From assembly GCF_000337135.1 (NCBI RefSeq), contig NZ_AOIN01000099.1:46500-110499 (forward strand): a stretch of 64,000 nucleotides of DNA. The letters are read 5' to 3'. The translations under genes were made by a program, and so were the position numbers. Of the stretch, positions 1 through 8,599 are shown piece by piece. This DNA comes from Natrialba chahannaoensis JCM 10990. Its GTDB lineage: Archaea > Halobacteriota > Halobacteria > Halobacteriales > Natrialbaceae. The notes under the pieces are model-generated. The model saw only the letters and a list, made by a program, of their open reading frames with translations, searched no databases and was not told the origin of the DNA. Positions within the stretch are counted from its first letter, which is position 1, and each line of letters begins with the position of its first letter.

Positions 1-19
1 AGATGTGTATAAGAGACAG
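1..19 (+). other. Nextera transposase mosaic-end adapter residue
   Basis: The first 19 bases, AGATGTGTATAAGAGACAG, are identical to the Tn5/Nextera mosaic-end adapter used in library preparation. Genuine haloarchaeal sequence resumes at base 20, in the middle of ftsZ1. This is untrimmed adapter at a contig end. Confidence 0.95.
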
Positions 20-322
20 CATCAGGATCTTGGTGTCGGCTTCGATTTCCACGAGGTGCTGAACGTCGGTGTTCGCGGCGACGAGCTTCGCGCCGTGGAT
101 ACCTTCCTCGTGCATCCGGTTGATGGTGTTCCCGCCGGCACCGCCGCAGCCGACGACGGTGATGTCGGTCTGGAGGTCCTGCAGAACGTCCTCCAGCTCG
201 TCGTCTGTCATCGTCCCGGTTTGTCTACTCTCTGACCCGTCTGCCGACTGACCGTCCGCGGGGGCGTCGGCCGGCTCCCCCTCCTCGGCCTCGTCGATGG
301 CGTCGTCGATGAGTGAGTCCAT
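20..322 (-). CDS. ftsZ1: Cell division protein FtsZ1, N-terminal 101 residues only
   Basis: FtsZ is the tubulin-like GTPase that forms the cytokinetic ring; FtsZ1 is the haloarchaeal paralogue that assembles first as a scaffold. The visible protein begins with an acidic tail (residues 1-45, starting [11 protein letters not shown]), then [11 protein letters not shown], the first beta strand [12 protein letters not shown] (nucleotide-binding loop), INRMHEEGI, and [10 protein letters not shown], all typical of FtsZ1. The start is the ATG complementary to 320-322. The gene is cut at codon 101 by adapter sequence at 1-19, so the GTPase signature GGGTGTG and the rest of the protein are off-contig. 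The truncation is an assembly artefact, not a pseudogene. Confidence 0.93.
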
Positions 323-369
323 TCTTGGCCCCTTCTAAACGATGGAGCATAATTACCTTTCCCCTACAC

Positions 370-387
370 GTCAGCCACCTGGCTGAC
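370..387. promoter_or_regulatory. Palindrome upstream of ftsZ1
   Basis: GTCAGCCACCTGGCTGAC has perfect 8-bp arms around a CC centre. It lies 48 bp upstream of the ftsZ1 start in an AT-richer stretch (323-480) that separates ftsZ1 from the end of dtdA. Its position is compatible with an operator for ftsZ1; it could also be an mRNA hairpin. No binding protein can be named from sequence. Confidence 0.4.
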
Positions 388-480
388 ATGTTACTAGGAT
401 ATTACCTGTCGGACCGTGCTTGCATAACAATCAACTCCCGTAATTGGGTAATTACTACTTATACTCTCCCTCCAAATAAC

Positions 481-1827
481 TCAAATCTCGAACCTATCGA
501 TCTGCTGGCGCTCGACGCGGCCGGGCGTAATCTCCTCGCCATCAACGGTTACCGACTCGCCGCTCGCGAGCGCGCCGAACTTCGGCCCCTCCGGCACGCC
601 TGACTTCTGTGCAAGCGCTGGATCGAACGCTGTCTTTTCGGCCACGACTGCGTCAGCTTCGACCGTGACCGTCTCATAGGCGGACTCGAGTACCTCCGCC
701 AATTCCTCGACGAGTTCGAGTCGCCCGACACCCTCCGGCAGCGCGAACTGGGTACCGACGCGGCTGCCGCCGTTTTCCGTCGTGAACGCGACGGTGTGGG
801 CCTCGATGATGGCTCGGACGCGCTCGGGGTCGATTCCCTCCGCAGTGTCGATCAGGTCACCTGGCAGGTCGACGAGGGTGAACGACGGCTCCCGGTGCTC
901 GCCGAAGCGGACGCCCTCCTCGACCGTCCCCAACGTCGATTCAACCGCGTCGATGAGGTCGAACTGCCGGTCGCCGACCTCCCGGAGCCACGTCTCGCTC
1001 ACCACGCGGTGGCCCGCCTCGTCCAGGGTGGACTCAAGTACCGGCCACTCGCCGTCGAGCAGTGCGACGTCCGCCTGGCTGGCCTCGAAGGCAGCGTCGA
1101 TGACCGCTCGATGGGCCGTCGGATGGCCCATGGACTCGAGTGCCCAGTCGGCCGCGATGTGGCCCACGGCCCAGGGTGTTTCGCGGACGACGCGTTCGAA
1201 GCGCGGCGCGTAGTGGTTGCCGCCGAAGCCGACGAGTTGTCGATCTCGGTGGGGCGCGACGCTGTCGCGTGCGATTTCGAGAATTCCGCGGGCGACGGCG
1301 CGTGCGCCTTCGGGATCGTCCCACTGTTCGTCGTCGCTGCCGAGTTCGGCGAACAGCGACGGACAACCAACGTCGGTCGGGCCGTGGTGGGTACACTCCA
1401 TCCCAACCTCGTAGCCATCGGGCGCGAACTTGTCGAACGCGGCGAGCAGTTCCGCGAGCGCGTTCGGACAGGCCTCGGCGACTGCGTCGTCGTCGCCGCC
1501 GTACTCGGCCGGGCCGAAGTTGCCCGTGAAGTGGCCGGTCAGCAGCGCGCCCGTATCGCCGGAGTGGCGGGAAGCGAAGACGAGCAGGTCCGGGTCGCAG
1601 TCGAACGCGTTGGCGGGGGACTCGAGTTCGATGTGCAGCGTTTCGAAGGATCGGAGTTCGACGCCGTCGAGGTCAGCGAGGGTGTAGTAGGTACCGCCGC
1701 CGTCGGCATCCGGGCGGACCTCGTCCCGGTGTTCGGTCCAGTCTGCGAGTTCGCGAAGCTGGTCGCAGATGTGCACCGACGCCCGATCGGCGCGGCTCTC
1801 GACGATCGCAACGTCCGTCTCGGTCAT
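481..1827 (-). CDS. dtdA: D-aminoacyl-tRNA deacylase, archaeal/plant (GEK1) type
   Basis: This cytoplasmic enzyme hydrolyses D-amino acids from mischarged tRNA, a translation quality-control step. The 448-aa protein matches DtdA along its length: MTETDVAIVESRADRAS at the start, LLVFASRHSGDTGALLTGHFTGNFG (about residues 80-105), ECTHHGPTDV (about 145), and VGFGGNHYAPRFE (about 205), where His residues cluster as expected for this zinc-dependent family. A longer reading frame reaches 1962, but homology starts at the ATG complementary to 1825-1827, and the extra 45 residues are not family-like. It lies between ftsZ1 and an antiporter gene on the same strand, with about 100 bp to the latter. Confidence 0.92.
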   Translation of the reverse strand: MTETDVAIVESRADRASVHICDQLRELADWTEHRDEVRPDADGGGTYYTLADLDGVELRSFETLHIELESPANAFDCDPDLLVFASRHSGDTGALLTGHFTGNFGPAEYGGDDDAVAEACPNALAELLAAFDKFAPDGYEVGMECTHHGPTDVGCPSLFAELGSDDEQWDDPEGARAVARGILEIARDSVAPHRDRQLVGFGGNHYAPRFERVVRETPWAVGHIAADWALESMGHPTAHRAVIDAAFEASQADVALLDGEWPVLESTLDEAGHRVVSETWLREVGDRQFDLIDAVESTLGTVEEGVRFGEHREPSFTLVDLPGDLIDTAEGIDPERVRAIIEAHTVAFTTENGGSRVGTQFALPEGVGRLELVEELAEVLESAYETVTVEADAVVAEKTAFDPALAQKSGVPEGPKFGALASGESVTVDGEEITPGRVERQQIDRFEI

Positions 1828-1930
1828 ATTCGTGCTGGCGTGCTGGGTGTCGTTAATGCTGTCGAACAGCAGTCCGTATGAGACGTCGAGTAGTTCTGTT
1901 CGACAGGAGAACTCGTCCGCTTTCGGCCGG

Positions 1931-2893
1931 TTACGGCAACAGGAGGTAGATGAAACCCGCATAGCCGGCGAGCAAAATCGCGCCGTCGAGCCGACTCAGC
2001 CGCCGGCCATGAGCCATCAGCCCAACCAGCAGCAGGGTGAACCCGAGCAGGTAGGGGAACTCGAGACGGAGTGTCTCTGGGGCAACTTGGATCGGCGTGA
2101 TGACGGCGACGATGCCGAGGACGGCGAGGATGTTGTAGATGTTCGAGCCGACGACGTTGCCGATGGCGAAGCCGGTTTCGTCGCGGATCGCGCCGACGGT
2201 GGAAGCCGCGAGTTCGGGCAGCGAGGTACCGAGTGCAAGCACCGTGAGTCCGATGAAGAGGTCAGAGAAGCCAAGCGCCGAAAGGAGGTCGGTGCCACCG
2301 GAGATGAGCCAGCGCGAGCCGAGGACGAGCGCGAGGAGGCCGGCGAGGACGAGGCCAATGTCTCGGAGGGAGACACCGTCGCGGCTGCCCTCATCAGTTT
2401 CCGGGGCGTCGTCCAGCGGCACCGAGTCCGCGTTGGCCGCATACAGCAGGTAGCTGGTGAAGACGGCAAGTACGAGGAGGAAGACAACACCTTCGAGTCG
2501 TCCGAGAGTACCGTCGACCCCGAGGACGACGAGCAAGACCGCGGCGAGCACCATCGTTGGAACGTGTCGGCGCATGACGAGATCGCCGACCGGGAGCGGG
2601 CGGATGAGCGCTGCAACGCCAAGCACGAGGCCAATATTTGCGATATTCGAGCCGAGGACCGCACCAAGCCCGATGTCCGTCGAGACGTCGAGCGCGCCGA
2701 TCGTCGCGACGAACAGTTCGGGCGCGGTCGTCGCGAACGCGATCACAGTGACACCGACGGTCGCCGCCCGGAGCCCGATACCGAGCGCGAGCCGGCCGGC
2801 ACCGGCAACGAGGAGTTCAGCACCAGCATAGAGAGCGACGACGCCGGCGACGAGGAGGAGGACGGCAAATCCGAGTCCGAAGTCGACGGGCAT
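1931..2893 (-). CDS. Calcium/sodium antiporter of the CaCA family (YrbG-like)
   Basis: A 320-aa integral membrane cation exchanger with about ten transmembrane helices. The two inverted alpha repeats that form the ion site are visible: ATTAPELFVATIGA (about residues 52-65) and LGTSLPELAASTVG (about 213-226). Each is followed by a glycine/asparagine helix, GSNIANIGLVLG and GSNIYNILAVLG. Short cytosolic linkers carry the acidic stretch between the two halves. The chosen start MPVDFGLGF is the ATG complementary to 2891-2893; the frame stays open to 3067, but the added peptide is hydrophilic and not conserved. It is divergent from aroE across about 140 bp. The exchanged cation (Ca2+, or another cation for Na+ or H+) cannot be decided from sequence. 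Confidence 0.88.
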   Translation of the reverse strand: MPVDFGLGFAVLLLVAGVVALYAGAELLVAGAGRLALGIGLRAATVGVTVIAFATTAPELFVATIGALDVSTDIGLGAVLGSNIANIGLVLGVAALIRPLPVGDLVMRRHVPTMVLAAVLLVVLGVDGTLGRLEGVVFLLVLAVFTSYLLYAANADSVPLDDAPETDEGSRDGVSLRDIGLVLAGLLALVLGSRWLISGGTDLLSALGFSDLFIGLTVLALGTSLPELAASTVGAIRDETGFAIGNVVGSNIYNILAVLGIVAVITPIQVAPETLRLEFPYLLGFTLLLVGLMAHGRRLSRLDGAILLAGYAGFIYLLLP

Positions 2894-3035
2894 ACACGCC
2901 GATACTCGGAATTGTCGTATAAGCAACGCGAAACAAGAAGAGCAGAATCTGTGGCAGGTTCCTGAATGATGACCGACGGGAAACCCTGCCGGAGTCACAC
3001 CCGTTATGTCGCCCCCGCGTCGACTACGAGCCAAC

Positions 3036-3878
3036 ATGGCTATGAACGTCTTCGGACTGCTCGGCAACCCCGTCGGGCACTCCCGCTCGCCGCCGATGCA
3101 CGAAGCCGCCTACGACGAACTCACATACGACGCGCGCTACGTCACCTTCGAACCCGACCCGTCCGATCTCGAGGCCGCAGTCGCCGGCGCTGACGCGCTC
3201 GGCATCACGGGGCTGAACGTAACGATCCCGTTCAAGCAGGACGTGCTCGAGCTGGACCTCGTCGAGGCCGACGAGTTGGCCACCCGAATCGGTGCGGTGA
3301 ACACCATCGATTTCGAGCCGGACTCAAGTCGGTCGAACTCGTCGGGACGAGCGACCGGACATAATACCGACGCCGCCGGCGCGCTGCGCGCGCTGCGCGA
3401 ACACGACGTGACCGTGGCGGGCGCTGACGCAGTCGTCGTTGGTGCCGGCGGTGCCGGCCGCGCTATCTCGTTCGCGCTCGCCGACGCGGGCGCAACCGTC
3501 GCCATTGCGAACCGGACGGAATCGACCGCACACGAACTCGCGGCGGACGTGCCGGACGCGACGGGGCACGGGCTGGACGAGGGAGTACTCGAGTCCCTGC
3601 TGGCTGACGCCGATATCTTGGTCAACGCGACGAGCGTCGGGATGGAAGCGGACGAGACGCCGGTGCCGGCGGACGCGCTCCACGGCGACCTAGCGGTGAT
3701 GGACGCGGTGTATCAGCCACTGGAGACGAGATTGTTACGTGATGCGACCGACGCTGGGGCGACGACGGTCGACGGTGCGTGGATGTTGCTGTATCAGGGC
3801 GTCGAGGCGTTCGAGCTGTGGACTGGCCGCGAGGCTCCGGTCGATGTGATGAACGAGGCGCTACGGGCGCAGTTGTAG
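3036..3878 (+). CDS. aroE: Shikimate dehydrogenase (NADP+)
   Basis: Reduces 3-dehydroshikimate to shikimate in the cytoplasm. The 280-aa protein shows the substrate loop [10 protein letters not shown], the catalytic Lys in TIPFKQD, the catalytic Asp in GHNTDAAG, the dinucleotide loop [10 protein letters not shown], the NRT motif that reads the NADP phosphate, and the closing [12 protein letters not shown]. Two ATGs compete: 3036 ([10 protein letters not shown]) and 3042 (MNVFGLLG); both are compatible with the family. The gene is divergent from the antiporter. Other shikimate genes (aroD, aroB', aroA') lie 14-23 kb to the right, so the pathway is scattered and not in a single operon. Confidence 0.95.
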   Translation: MAMNVFGLLGNPVGHSRSPPMHEAAYDELTYDARYVTFEPDPSDLEAAVAGADALGITGLNVTIPFKQDVLELDLVEADELATRIGAVNTIDFEPDSSRSNSSGRATGHNTDAAGALRALREHDVTVAGADAVVVGAGGAGRAISFALADAGATVAIANRTESTAHELAADVPDATGHGLDEGVLESLLADADILVNATSVGMEADETPVPADALHGDLAVMDAVYQPLETRLLRDATDAGATTVDGAWMLLYQGVEAFELWTGREAPVDVMNEALRAQL

Positions 3879-4031
3879 CCGTCTTGCCGGGGCCAGAGCG
3901 TAGTGACGAGTGGCACAGTTGATCGATGACAGCGTACACTGGCTATTGCCATCGAAAGTGTGGGCGCAAACCCGGTTTCAGGGCCATCGTATCAGGCGAA
4001 TTTAAGTGACAGAGAAGACTATGTCGGACTA

Positions 4032-4817
4032 ATGGCAATCCTCGACAAGCTGAAGTCGTTGTTGGGACTCGACGACTCGAGTTCGGAGCGCCGGGGGTCT
4101 CGGGACGTTGGTGTGACAGTCGAACGCGAACGGTCGGACAGCGACCAGGGTGAGGCGGCTACCGACGAGGAGTCGTCGGCACAGGGCACGCCGGCACCTG
4201 CGTCAGCGACCTCGTCGCAGGACCAAGACCAAGAGCAGGAAGCGGACCAGAAACAGGAGCAAGAGCAAGACGCAACAGACACAACCGACTCCGACGACGA
4301 ACCGACGATCGAAGAGGCGGAACCCGAGACTGACGCTGCCGCAGCGGGCACCAGCGCAGCCGGGTCGACCGGATCAGTGACCGAGACGACCGACGACCCG
4401 AAAGCGGCAGCAGAGCCCGCCGAAGCAACCGGGCCGTCGGAGACTGACGCCGCACCGACCGAAGAGAAGACGCCGGATATCGACGAACAAGAACAGGTCG
4501 AGTCCGCGACCGAGCCGGATGATGAGGCGGACGAGGCCGACACTGACGAGGGCGACGAAGCTGCCGCCGACGAAACCGAGGAATCGGACAGCGACGAGAC
4601 AGCAGTCGAATCTGGATCCGAGTCCGAGTCCGAGTCCGAAGCCGAATCCGTCACCGAAATCAAGGGGATCGGACCGGCCTACGCCGACCGCCTCGAAGGT
4701 GCCGGCGTCGAAACCGTCGCCGAACTCGCCGAGGCCGATGCGGCCGAGCTCGCCGAGGGAACGGATATCTCCGAAACCCGCATTCAGGGCTGGATCGACC
4801 GCGCCGAGGTCCGGTAA
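4032..4817 (+). CDS. Acidic low-complexity protein with C-terminal helix-hairpin-helix
   Basis: 261 aa. A short N-terminal helix (MAILDKLKSLLGLDD) is followed by about 170 residues of very acidic, repetitive linker, including Q/D/E runs (about residues 65-85) and an SE-dipeptide run (about 195-205). The only folded part is the last 55 residues: EIKGIGPAYADRLEGAG then VETVAELAEADAAELAE and ISETRIQGWIDRA, a tandem helix-hairpin-helix of the kind that binds DNA non-specifically. A TATA-like TTTAAG at 4001-4006 sits 26 nt before the ATG, so the transcript is probably leaderless. A longer frame from 3960 is not used. The function is unknown; a nucleic-acid role is inferred only from the helix-hairpin-helix. 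Confidence 0.8.
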   Translation: MAILDKLKSLLGLDDSSSERRGSRDVGVTVERERSDSDQGEAATDEESSAQGTPAPASATSSQDQDQEQEADQKQEQEQDATDTTDSDDEPTIEEAEPETDAAAAGTSAAGSTGSVTETTDDPKAAAEPAEATGPSETDAAPTEEKTPDIDEQEQVESATEPDDEADEADTDEGDEAAADETEESDSDETAVESGSESESESEAESVTEIKGIGPAYADRLEGAGVETVAELAEADAAELAEGTDISETRIQGWIDRAEVR

Positions 4818-4885
4818 CCCACGCTGCTTTTAACGGCGATGAGCACAGCCCCAGAACCACAACATAAACGAACGCGATTCCTCCT

Positions 4886-4899
4886 CGTGCTAAAGCACG
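4886..4899. repeat. Short hairpin with TAAA loop before pabB
   Basis: CGTGC-TAAA-GCACG forms a perfect 5-bp stem with a 4-nt loop. Its flanks (CCTC before, GGTTTCCTCG after) resemble the subterminal hairpins of haloarchaeal IS200/IS605-type elements. It could equally be a leader hairpin of the pab operon. No transposase remnant is next to it. Confidence 0.3.
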
Positions 4900-4950
4900 G
4901 GTTTCCTCGCTACCGTAAGATGATTAGGGAACTGGTTCCTCTCGACGCCT

Positions 4951-6786
4951 ATGAGCGAGCCGCGCGTCGTCACATCCTTCGAATCGTTCCGAGCCGCCCT
5001 CGAGTCAGCCGACGGTGAAACTGGGCGTTCGGACGGAACGGCGCGCGGACCGATTCGCGTCCCGGTCGAGGTCACCACGACAGTCACCGATCCGTTTCTG
5101 GCGTACCGCCGCGCCCGAGTAGGGCGTTCGCGAGACGCGATCACGGGTGAGCAAACGGACGGATTCGACACGAACGGCGCATTTCTCGAAACGACGGGCG
5201 GCCAGCCCGGCTGGGGCTACTTCGGCGTCGAGCCGGTCGACCGCCTGCGAGTCACCCCCGACGCAGTTACGCGCCAGCGTTCGGACGAGACAGACGAAGC
5301 CACCGGCGCTAGCGCACCGACACTCGCCGCACTCGAGGGACTCCTCGAAACAGACGGCCTCGCCCGCGGCAACTGTACGGTCCCGTACCCGTGTGGTGTG
5401 ATCGGGTGGCTCTCCTACGACGTGGCACGGGAACTGGAGGACCTCCCCGAATCGGCGGTCGACGACCGGGGACTGCCACAGCTCGAAGTCGCGACGTACG
5501 ATCGGCTGGTGTCGTGGGAGGAACCAATCGAGGGCGACGAGGTGACGCTGCGAATTACGGCGTGTCCGCGGGTTCGCGGTTTGTCGAACGCTGCCTCGGC
5601 TGATCCGTCCACCGCCTCCACAGCACTTGCCGCCGACCCTGTCTACAGTCGGGACGACCTCGAAGCCGCCTACGAACACGGCCGCGACCGCGCACTCGAG
5701 TTGGCCCGGCGCGTACAGGACGGCGACGCCACGATCGGTGAGCCACCGATCGACACCACGGAGTCAACGTTCGAAAGCACCTGCGGCCGCGAGACGTTTG
5801 CCGAGCGCGTTCGGCGAGTCAAGGAGTACATCCGCGACGGCGACACGTTCCAGGCGAACATCTCCCAGCGACTGGTCGCCCCCGCGGCGGTCCACCCCGT
5901 CGCGGCCTACGACGCGCTCCGGCGTGTGAATCCCGCGCCATACTCGTGCCTACTCGAGTTCGGGGCGGCGGATCTGGTGAGTGCGAGTCCGGAGTTGCTG
6001 CTCGAGCGCGAAGTGGCACACACCTCGACGGCCGATCGCGGCCACCGGTCGAGAGCGCACGCCAACGATTACGTCAGAACCGAGCCCATTGCAGGCACTC
6101 GACCACGCGGTGGGACACCAGAACAGGACGCCGAACTCGAGGCCGACCTGCTGGCAGACGAGAAGGAACGCGCCGAGCACGCAATGTTAGTCGACCTCGA
6201 GCGAAACGATCTCGGAAAGGTCTGTGAATACGGCTCCGTCGAAGTCTCGGAGTACCGCCGGGTCGACCGCTACGCCGAGGTGATGCACCTCGTCTCGGAC
6301 GTGACTGGCCGGCTTCGAGCCGACGAGACGCTCGCCGACGCCATCGCGGCGGTGTTCCCCGGGGGGACGATCACTGGTGCACCCAAGCCGCGGACGATGG
6401 AGATCATCGACGAACTCGAGTCCACTCGACGCGGCCCGTACACGGGCAGCGTCGGGATCTTCGGCTTCGACGGGCGGGCAACGCTCAACATCGTGATCCG
6501 AACCCTGGTCCGTCAGGACGCGGAATATCACCTCCGGGTTGGTGCCGGGATCGTCCACGATTCGGAGCCGGAACTCGAGTACGACGAGACGCTGGCCAAG
6601 GCGCGTGCGTTGGTGAACGCGGTCGACGATGCGCTGGGTGAGCGGGCTGAGATGGGTGTCGACGGGGACGGGGAACGCGATGGCGTGAGTGAGGACGGAG
6701 AACGTGATGGAATGAGTGGGAACGGAGAGTGTGATGGAGTGAGCGGGGAGCGAAACGAGATGAACGGAGGTGATCCCGATGAGTAA
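4951..6786 (+). CDS. pabB: Chorismate-utilising synthase component I (aminodeoxychorismate or anthranilate synthase)
   Basis: This 611-aa protein aminates chorismate using ammonia from the adjacent amidotransferase. The C-terminal chorismate-binding half is intact: [20 protein letters not shown] (about 290-310), [10 protein letters not shown] (379-388), [34 protein letters not shown] (about 470-490) and [10 protein letters not shown]. Genomic context (pabA and a pabC-like aminotransferase fully coupled downstream, trpCBA elsewhere) favours 4-amino-4-deoxychorismate for folate/pterin synthesis. However, residue 381 is Ala (PIAGT), the anthranilate-synthase state, where classical PabB has Lys (PIKGT). 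The tryptophan-feedback LLES motif is replaced by FLET (about 78-81). The C-terminus ends in a tandem-repeat tail of about 40 residues that is not part of the enzyme. Confidence 0.85.
   Translation: MSEPRVVTSFESFRAALESADGETGRSDGTARGPIRVPVEVTTTVTDPFLAYRRARVGRSRDAITGEQTDGFDTNGAFLETTGGQPGWGYFGVEPVDRLRVTPDAVTRQRSDETDEATGASAPTLAALEGLLETDGLARGNCTVPYPCGVIGWLSYDVARELEDLPESAVDDRGLPQLEVATYDRLVSWEEPIEGDEVTLRITACPRVRGLSNAASADPSTASTALAADPVYSRDDLEAAYEHGRDRALELARRVQDGDATIGEPPIDTTESTFESTCGRETFAERVRRVKEYIRDGDTFQANISQRLVAPAAVHPVAAYDALRRVNPAPYSCLLEFGAADLVSASPELLLEREVAHTSTADRGHRSRAHANDYVRTEPIAGTRPRGGTPEQDAELEADLLADEKERAEHAMLVDLERNDLGKVCEYGSVEVSEYRRVDRYAEVMHLVSDVTGRLRADETLADAIAAVFPGGTITGAPKPRTMEIIDELESTRRGPYTGSVGIFGFDGRATLNIVIRTLVRQDAEYHLRVGAGIVHDSEPELEYDETLAKARALVNAVDDALGERAEMGVDGDGERDGVSEDGERDGMSGNGECDGVSGERNEMNGGDPDE
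6673..6753 (+). repeat. Three 27-bp tandem repeats in the 3' end of pabB
   Basis: Three consecutive 27-bp units (6673-6699, 6700-6726, 6727-6753) encode the 9-residue peptides [18 protein letters not shown] and ECDGVSGER. They add a disordered acidic tail to PabB just before the pabA ribosome-binding site. A partial fourth unit follows. The unit length is a multiple of three, so copy-number change would keep the frame. Confidence 0.85.
6765..6773 (+). promoter_or_regulatory. Strong Shine-Dalgarno that sets the pabA start
   Basis: GGAGGTGAT is complementary to the 3' end of archaeal 16S rRNA over nine bases and ends five bases before the ATG at 6779. It lies inside the last codons of pabB and decides for ATG 6779 over the in-frame GTG at 6770, which overlaps the motif itself. 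Confidence 0.85.
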
Positions 6787-7561
6787 CCAGGAGCCGACGC
6801 GATTGCTTGTCGTGGACAACTACGACTCGTTCGTCTACAACCTCGTCCAGTATGTGGGAGAGGTTGCAGACGAGGTGATCGTCCGCCGGAACGACGAACT
6901 CGACCTCGCGGCGGTTCGAGAGCTCGACCCAACGGGAATCATCGTCTCACCGGGACCGGGAACACCCGAAGAAGCCGGTGTTTCGATTCCGCTGTTCGCT
7001 GAGACCGAGTACCCGATCCTCGGTGTTTGTCTCGGCCACCAGGCACTGTGTGCGGCTAACGGCGCACCGGTGGGCCACGCGCCCGATGTCGTCCACGGGA
7101 AGCCCTCGACGATCAGCCACGACGGCGAGGGTGTGTTCGCCGGCCTCCCGGACCACTTCCAGGTCGGGCGGTATCACTCGCTTGCGGTCGAACGCGACGA
7201 CCTGCCAGCGTCGGTGGTCGAGACGGCTCGGACGACGGACGAGCGGGAAATCTCGATGGCGGTTCGCCACCGAGAGAAACCACACATCGGCGTCCAGTTC
7301 CATCCGGAAAGTATTCTGACACGGGCGCTCGATTCGGAGCACGAACGGAGAGGGCACGATGAAACAGGGGCTACAGCGACGGACGAGACGGACGGCACGG
7401 ATGACACAGACGGCATCGAACTCACATTGGGCAAACAGATGATCGGCAACTTCTGCGAGTTCGCCGCGGACACCACGCAGACGGGCGCTACTGAGGCGGA
7501 CACGACCGAAATGGACACGAGCAAAACGGACACGACTCGGACTGATGGTGAGCGGCGATGA
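6779..7561 (+). CDS. pabA: Glutamine amidotransferase subunit of aminodeoxychorismate/anthranilate synthase
   Basis: A class I glutamine amidotransferase that supplies ammonia to the PabB-like subunit. The 260-aa protein begins with the typical [15 protein letters not shown] and carries the oxyanion [11 protein letters not shown]. The nucleophile is Cys84 in GVCLGHQA, and the catalytic His-x-Glu is in FHPESI. Between HPESI and the final helix ([10 protein letters not shown]) there is an inserted acidic run of about 30 residues rich in D/T/E/G, and the C-terminus carries a TDTT-rich tail; both look like repeat-derived additions absent from the family core. It overlaps pabB by 8 bp and pabC by 4 bp (ATGA), showing translational coupling. 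Confidence 0.92.
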   Translation: MSNQEPTRLLVVDNYDSFVYNLVQYVGEVADEVIVRRNDELDLAAVRELDPTGIIVSPGPGTPEEAGVSIPLFAETEYPILGVCLGHQALCAANGAPVGHAPDVVHGKPSTISHDGEGVFAGLPDHFQVGRYHSLAVERDDLPASVVETARTTDEREISMAVRHREKPHIGVQFHPESILTRALDSEHERRGHDETGATATDETDGTDDTDGIELTLGKQMIGNFCEFAADTTQTGATEADTTEMDTSKTDTTRTDGERR

Positions 7562-8490
7562 CGAACGGTATCGATAGAGCGGACGAACTCATCAGTTCGA
7601 CCGACAGCGAACTGCGCTACCACGTCAACGGTGACCTCGTCCCCGCGAGCGAGGCCACCGTCAGCGTCGACGACCGCGGCTTTCGCTACGGCGATGGTGC
7701 GTTCGAAACGCTTCGCGCCTACGGCGGCACTATCTTCGGCTGGAACCGCCACATGCGCCGCCTCGCGGAGACCTGCGAGGCGCTCTCACTCGATCATGGA
7801 CTCTCGCCGGACGACCTCCACCAACGAATCGATGAGACACTGTCGGCGAACGACATCGAGGACGCCTACGTGCGCCTCTCGATCACGCGCGGCGTCCAAC
7901 CCGGGAAACTCACACCCCAGCCCGCCGACGATCCCACTGTCGTCGTCTACGTCAAGCCGCTCCCCCGTGGTGGCTTCCAGGGCGAGACCGTCTGGGACCG
8001 ACCCGCCGTCCTCCAGAGCGTCGAAACGCGGCGAATCCCCGACGAATCGCTTCCCGCGGGCGCGAAGACACACAACTACCTCAACGGCATTCTGGCCCGC
8101 ACCGAACTCGACCGAGCCACCGACGAGGCGCTCATGTACGATACTGACGGTATGGTCGCCGAAGGCGCGACAAGCAACCTGTTTTTCGTCCGCGACGAGA
8201 CGCTCTACACCCCCGCAGCCGACGGCTCCGTGCTCCCCGGGATCACGCGCGAGTTCGTCCTCGAGTTGGCTGCCGAAACGGATGTCCCGGTCCAGACGGG
8301 ATCGTACGAACTCGAGTTCGTTACGGGGGCGGATGAGGCGTTTCTCACGAACAGGACGTGGGAGTTGCGACCGGTGGCGAGTCTGGATGGAACACCGATC
8401 GGCGGTGGGCCGATCACGGCGCAGTTGTCGGGGCTGTACGACGAGTTGGTCGAACGGACGTGTTATTCGCGGACGGGTGATTGGCTGTGA
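7558..8490 (+). CDS. pabC: Aminotransferase class IV, probable 4-amino-4-deoxychorismate lyase
   Basis: A PLP enzyme of fold type IV. The 310-aa protein has VSVDDRGFRYGDGAFETLRAYGG near the N-terminus, the cofactor lysine in AKTHNYLNGILAR, and the phosphate-binding EGATSNLFFV. The family covers branched-chain aminotransferases and PabC lyases. Its 4-nt ATGA overlap with pabA argues for the lyase role that releases 4-aminobenzoate and pyruvate. If the first gene were an anthranilate synthase, this enzyme would have no obvious job in the operon. The ATG at 7558 is fixed by the overlap. Confidence 0.85.
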   Translation: MTNGIDRADELISSTDSELRYHVNGDLVPASEATVSVDDRGFRYGDGAFETLRAYGGTIFGWNRHMRRLAETCEALSLDHGLSPDDLHQRIDETLSANDIEDAYVRLSITRGVQPGKLTPQPADDPTVVVYVKPLPRGGFQGETVWDRPAVLQSVETRRIPDESLPAGAKTHNYLNGILARTELDRATDEALMYDTDGMVAEGATSNLFFVRDETLYTPAADGSVLPGITREFVLELAAETDVPVQTGSYELEFVTGADEAFLTNRTWELRPVASLDGTPIGGGPITAQLSGLYDELVERTCYSRTGDWL

Positions 8491-8599
8491 CCAGCCGGTA
8501 GTGGTCGGACTGCTTGACAGAGCTGGGGTGACGGCTCGTCGTGACACACCCAAAGCGCAGTCGAAACGTTGACCAGCCGCGACTCAAAACTGCGTGGCG

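Noticed and set aside
796-1881. Long plus-strand open frame (361 codons) opposite dtdA
   Set aside because: It is antisense to a well-matched DtdA gene; the frame is open because of high GC and the codon pattern of the real gene.
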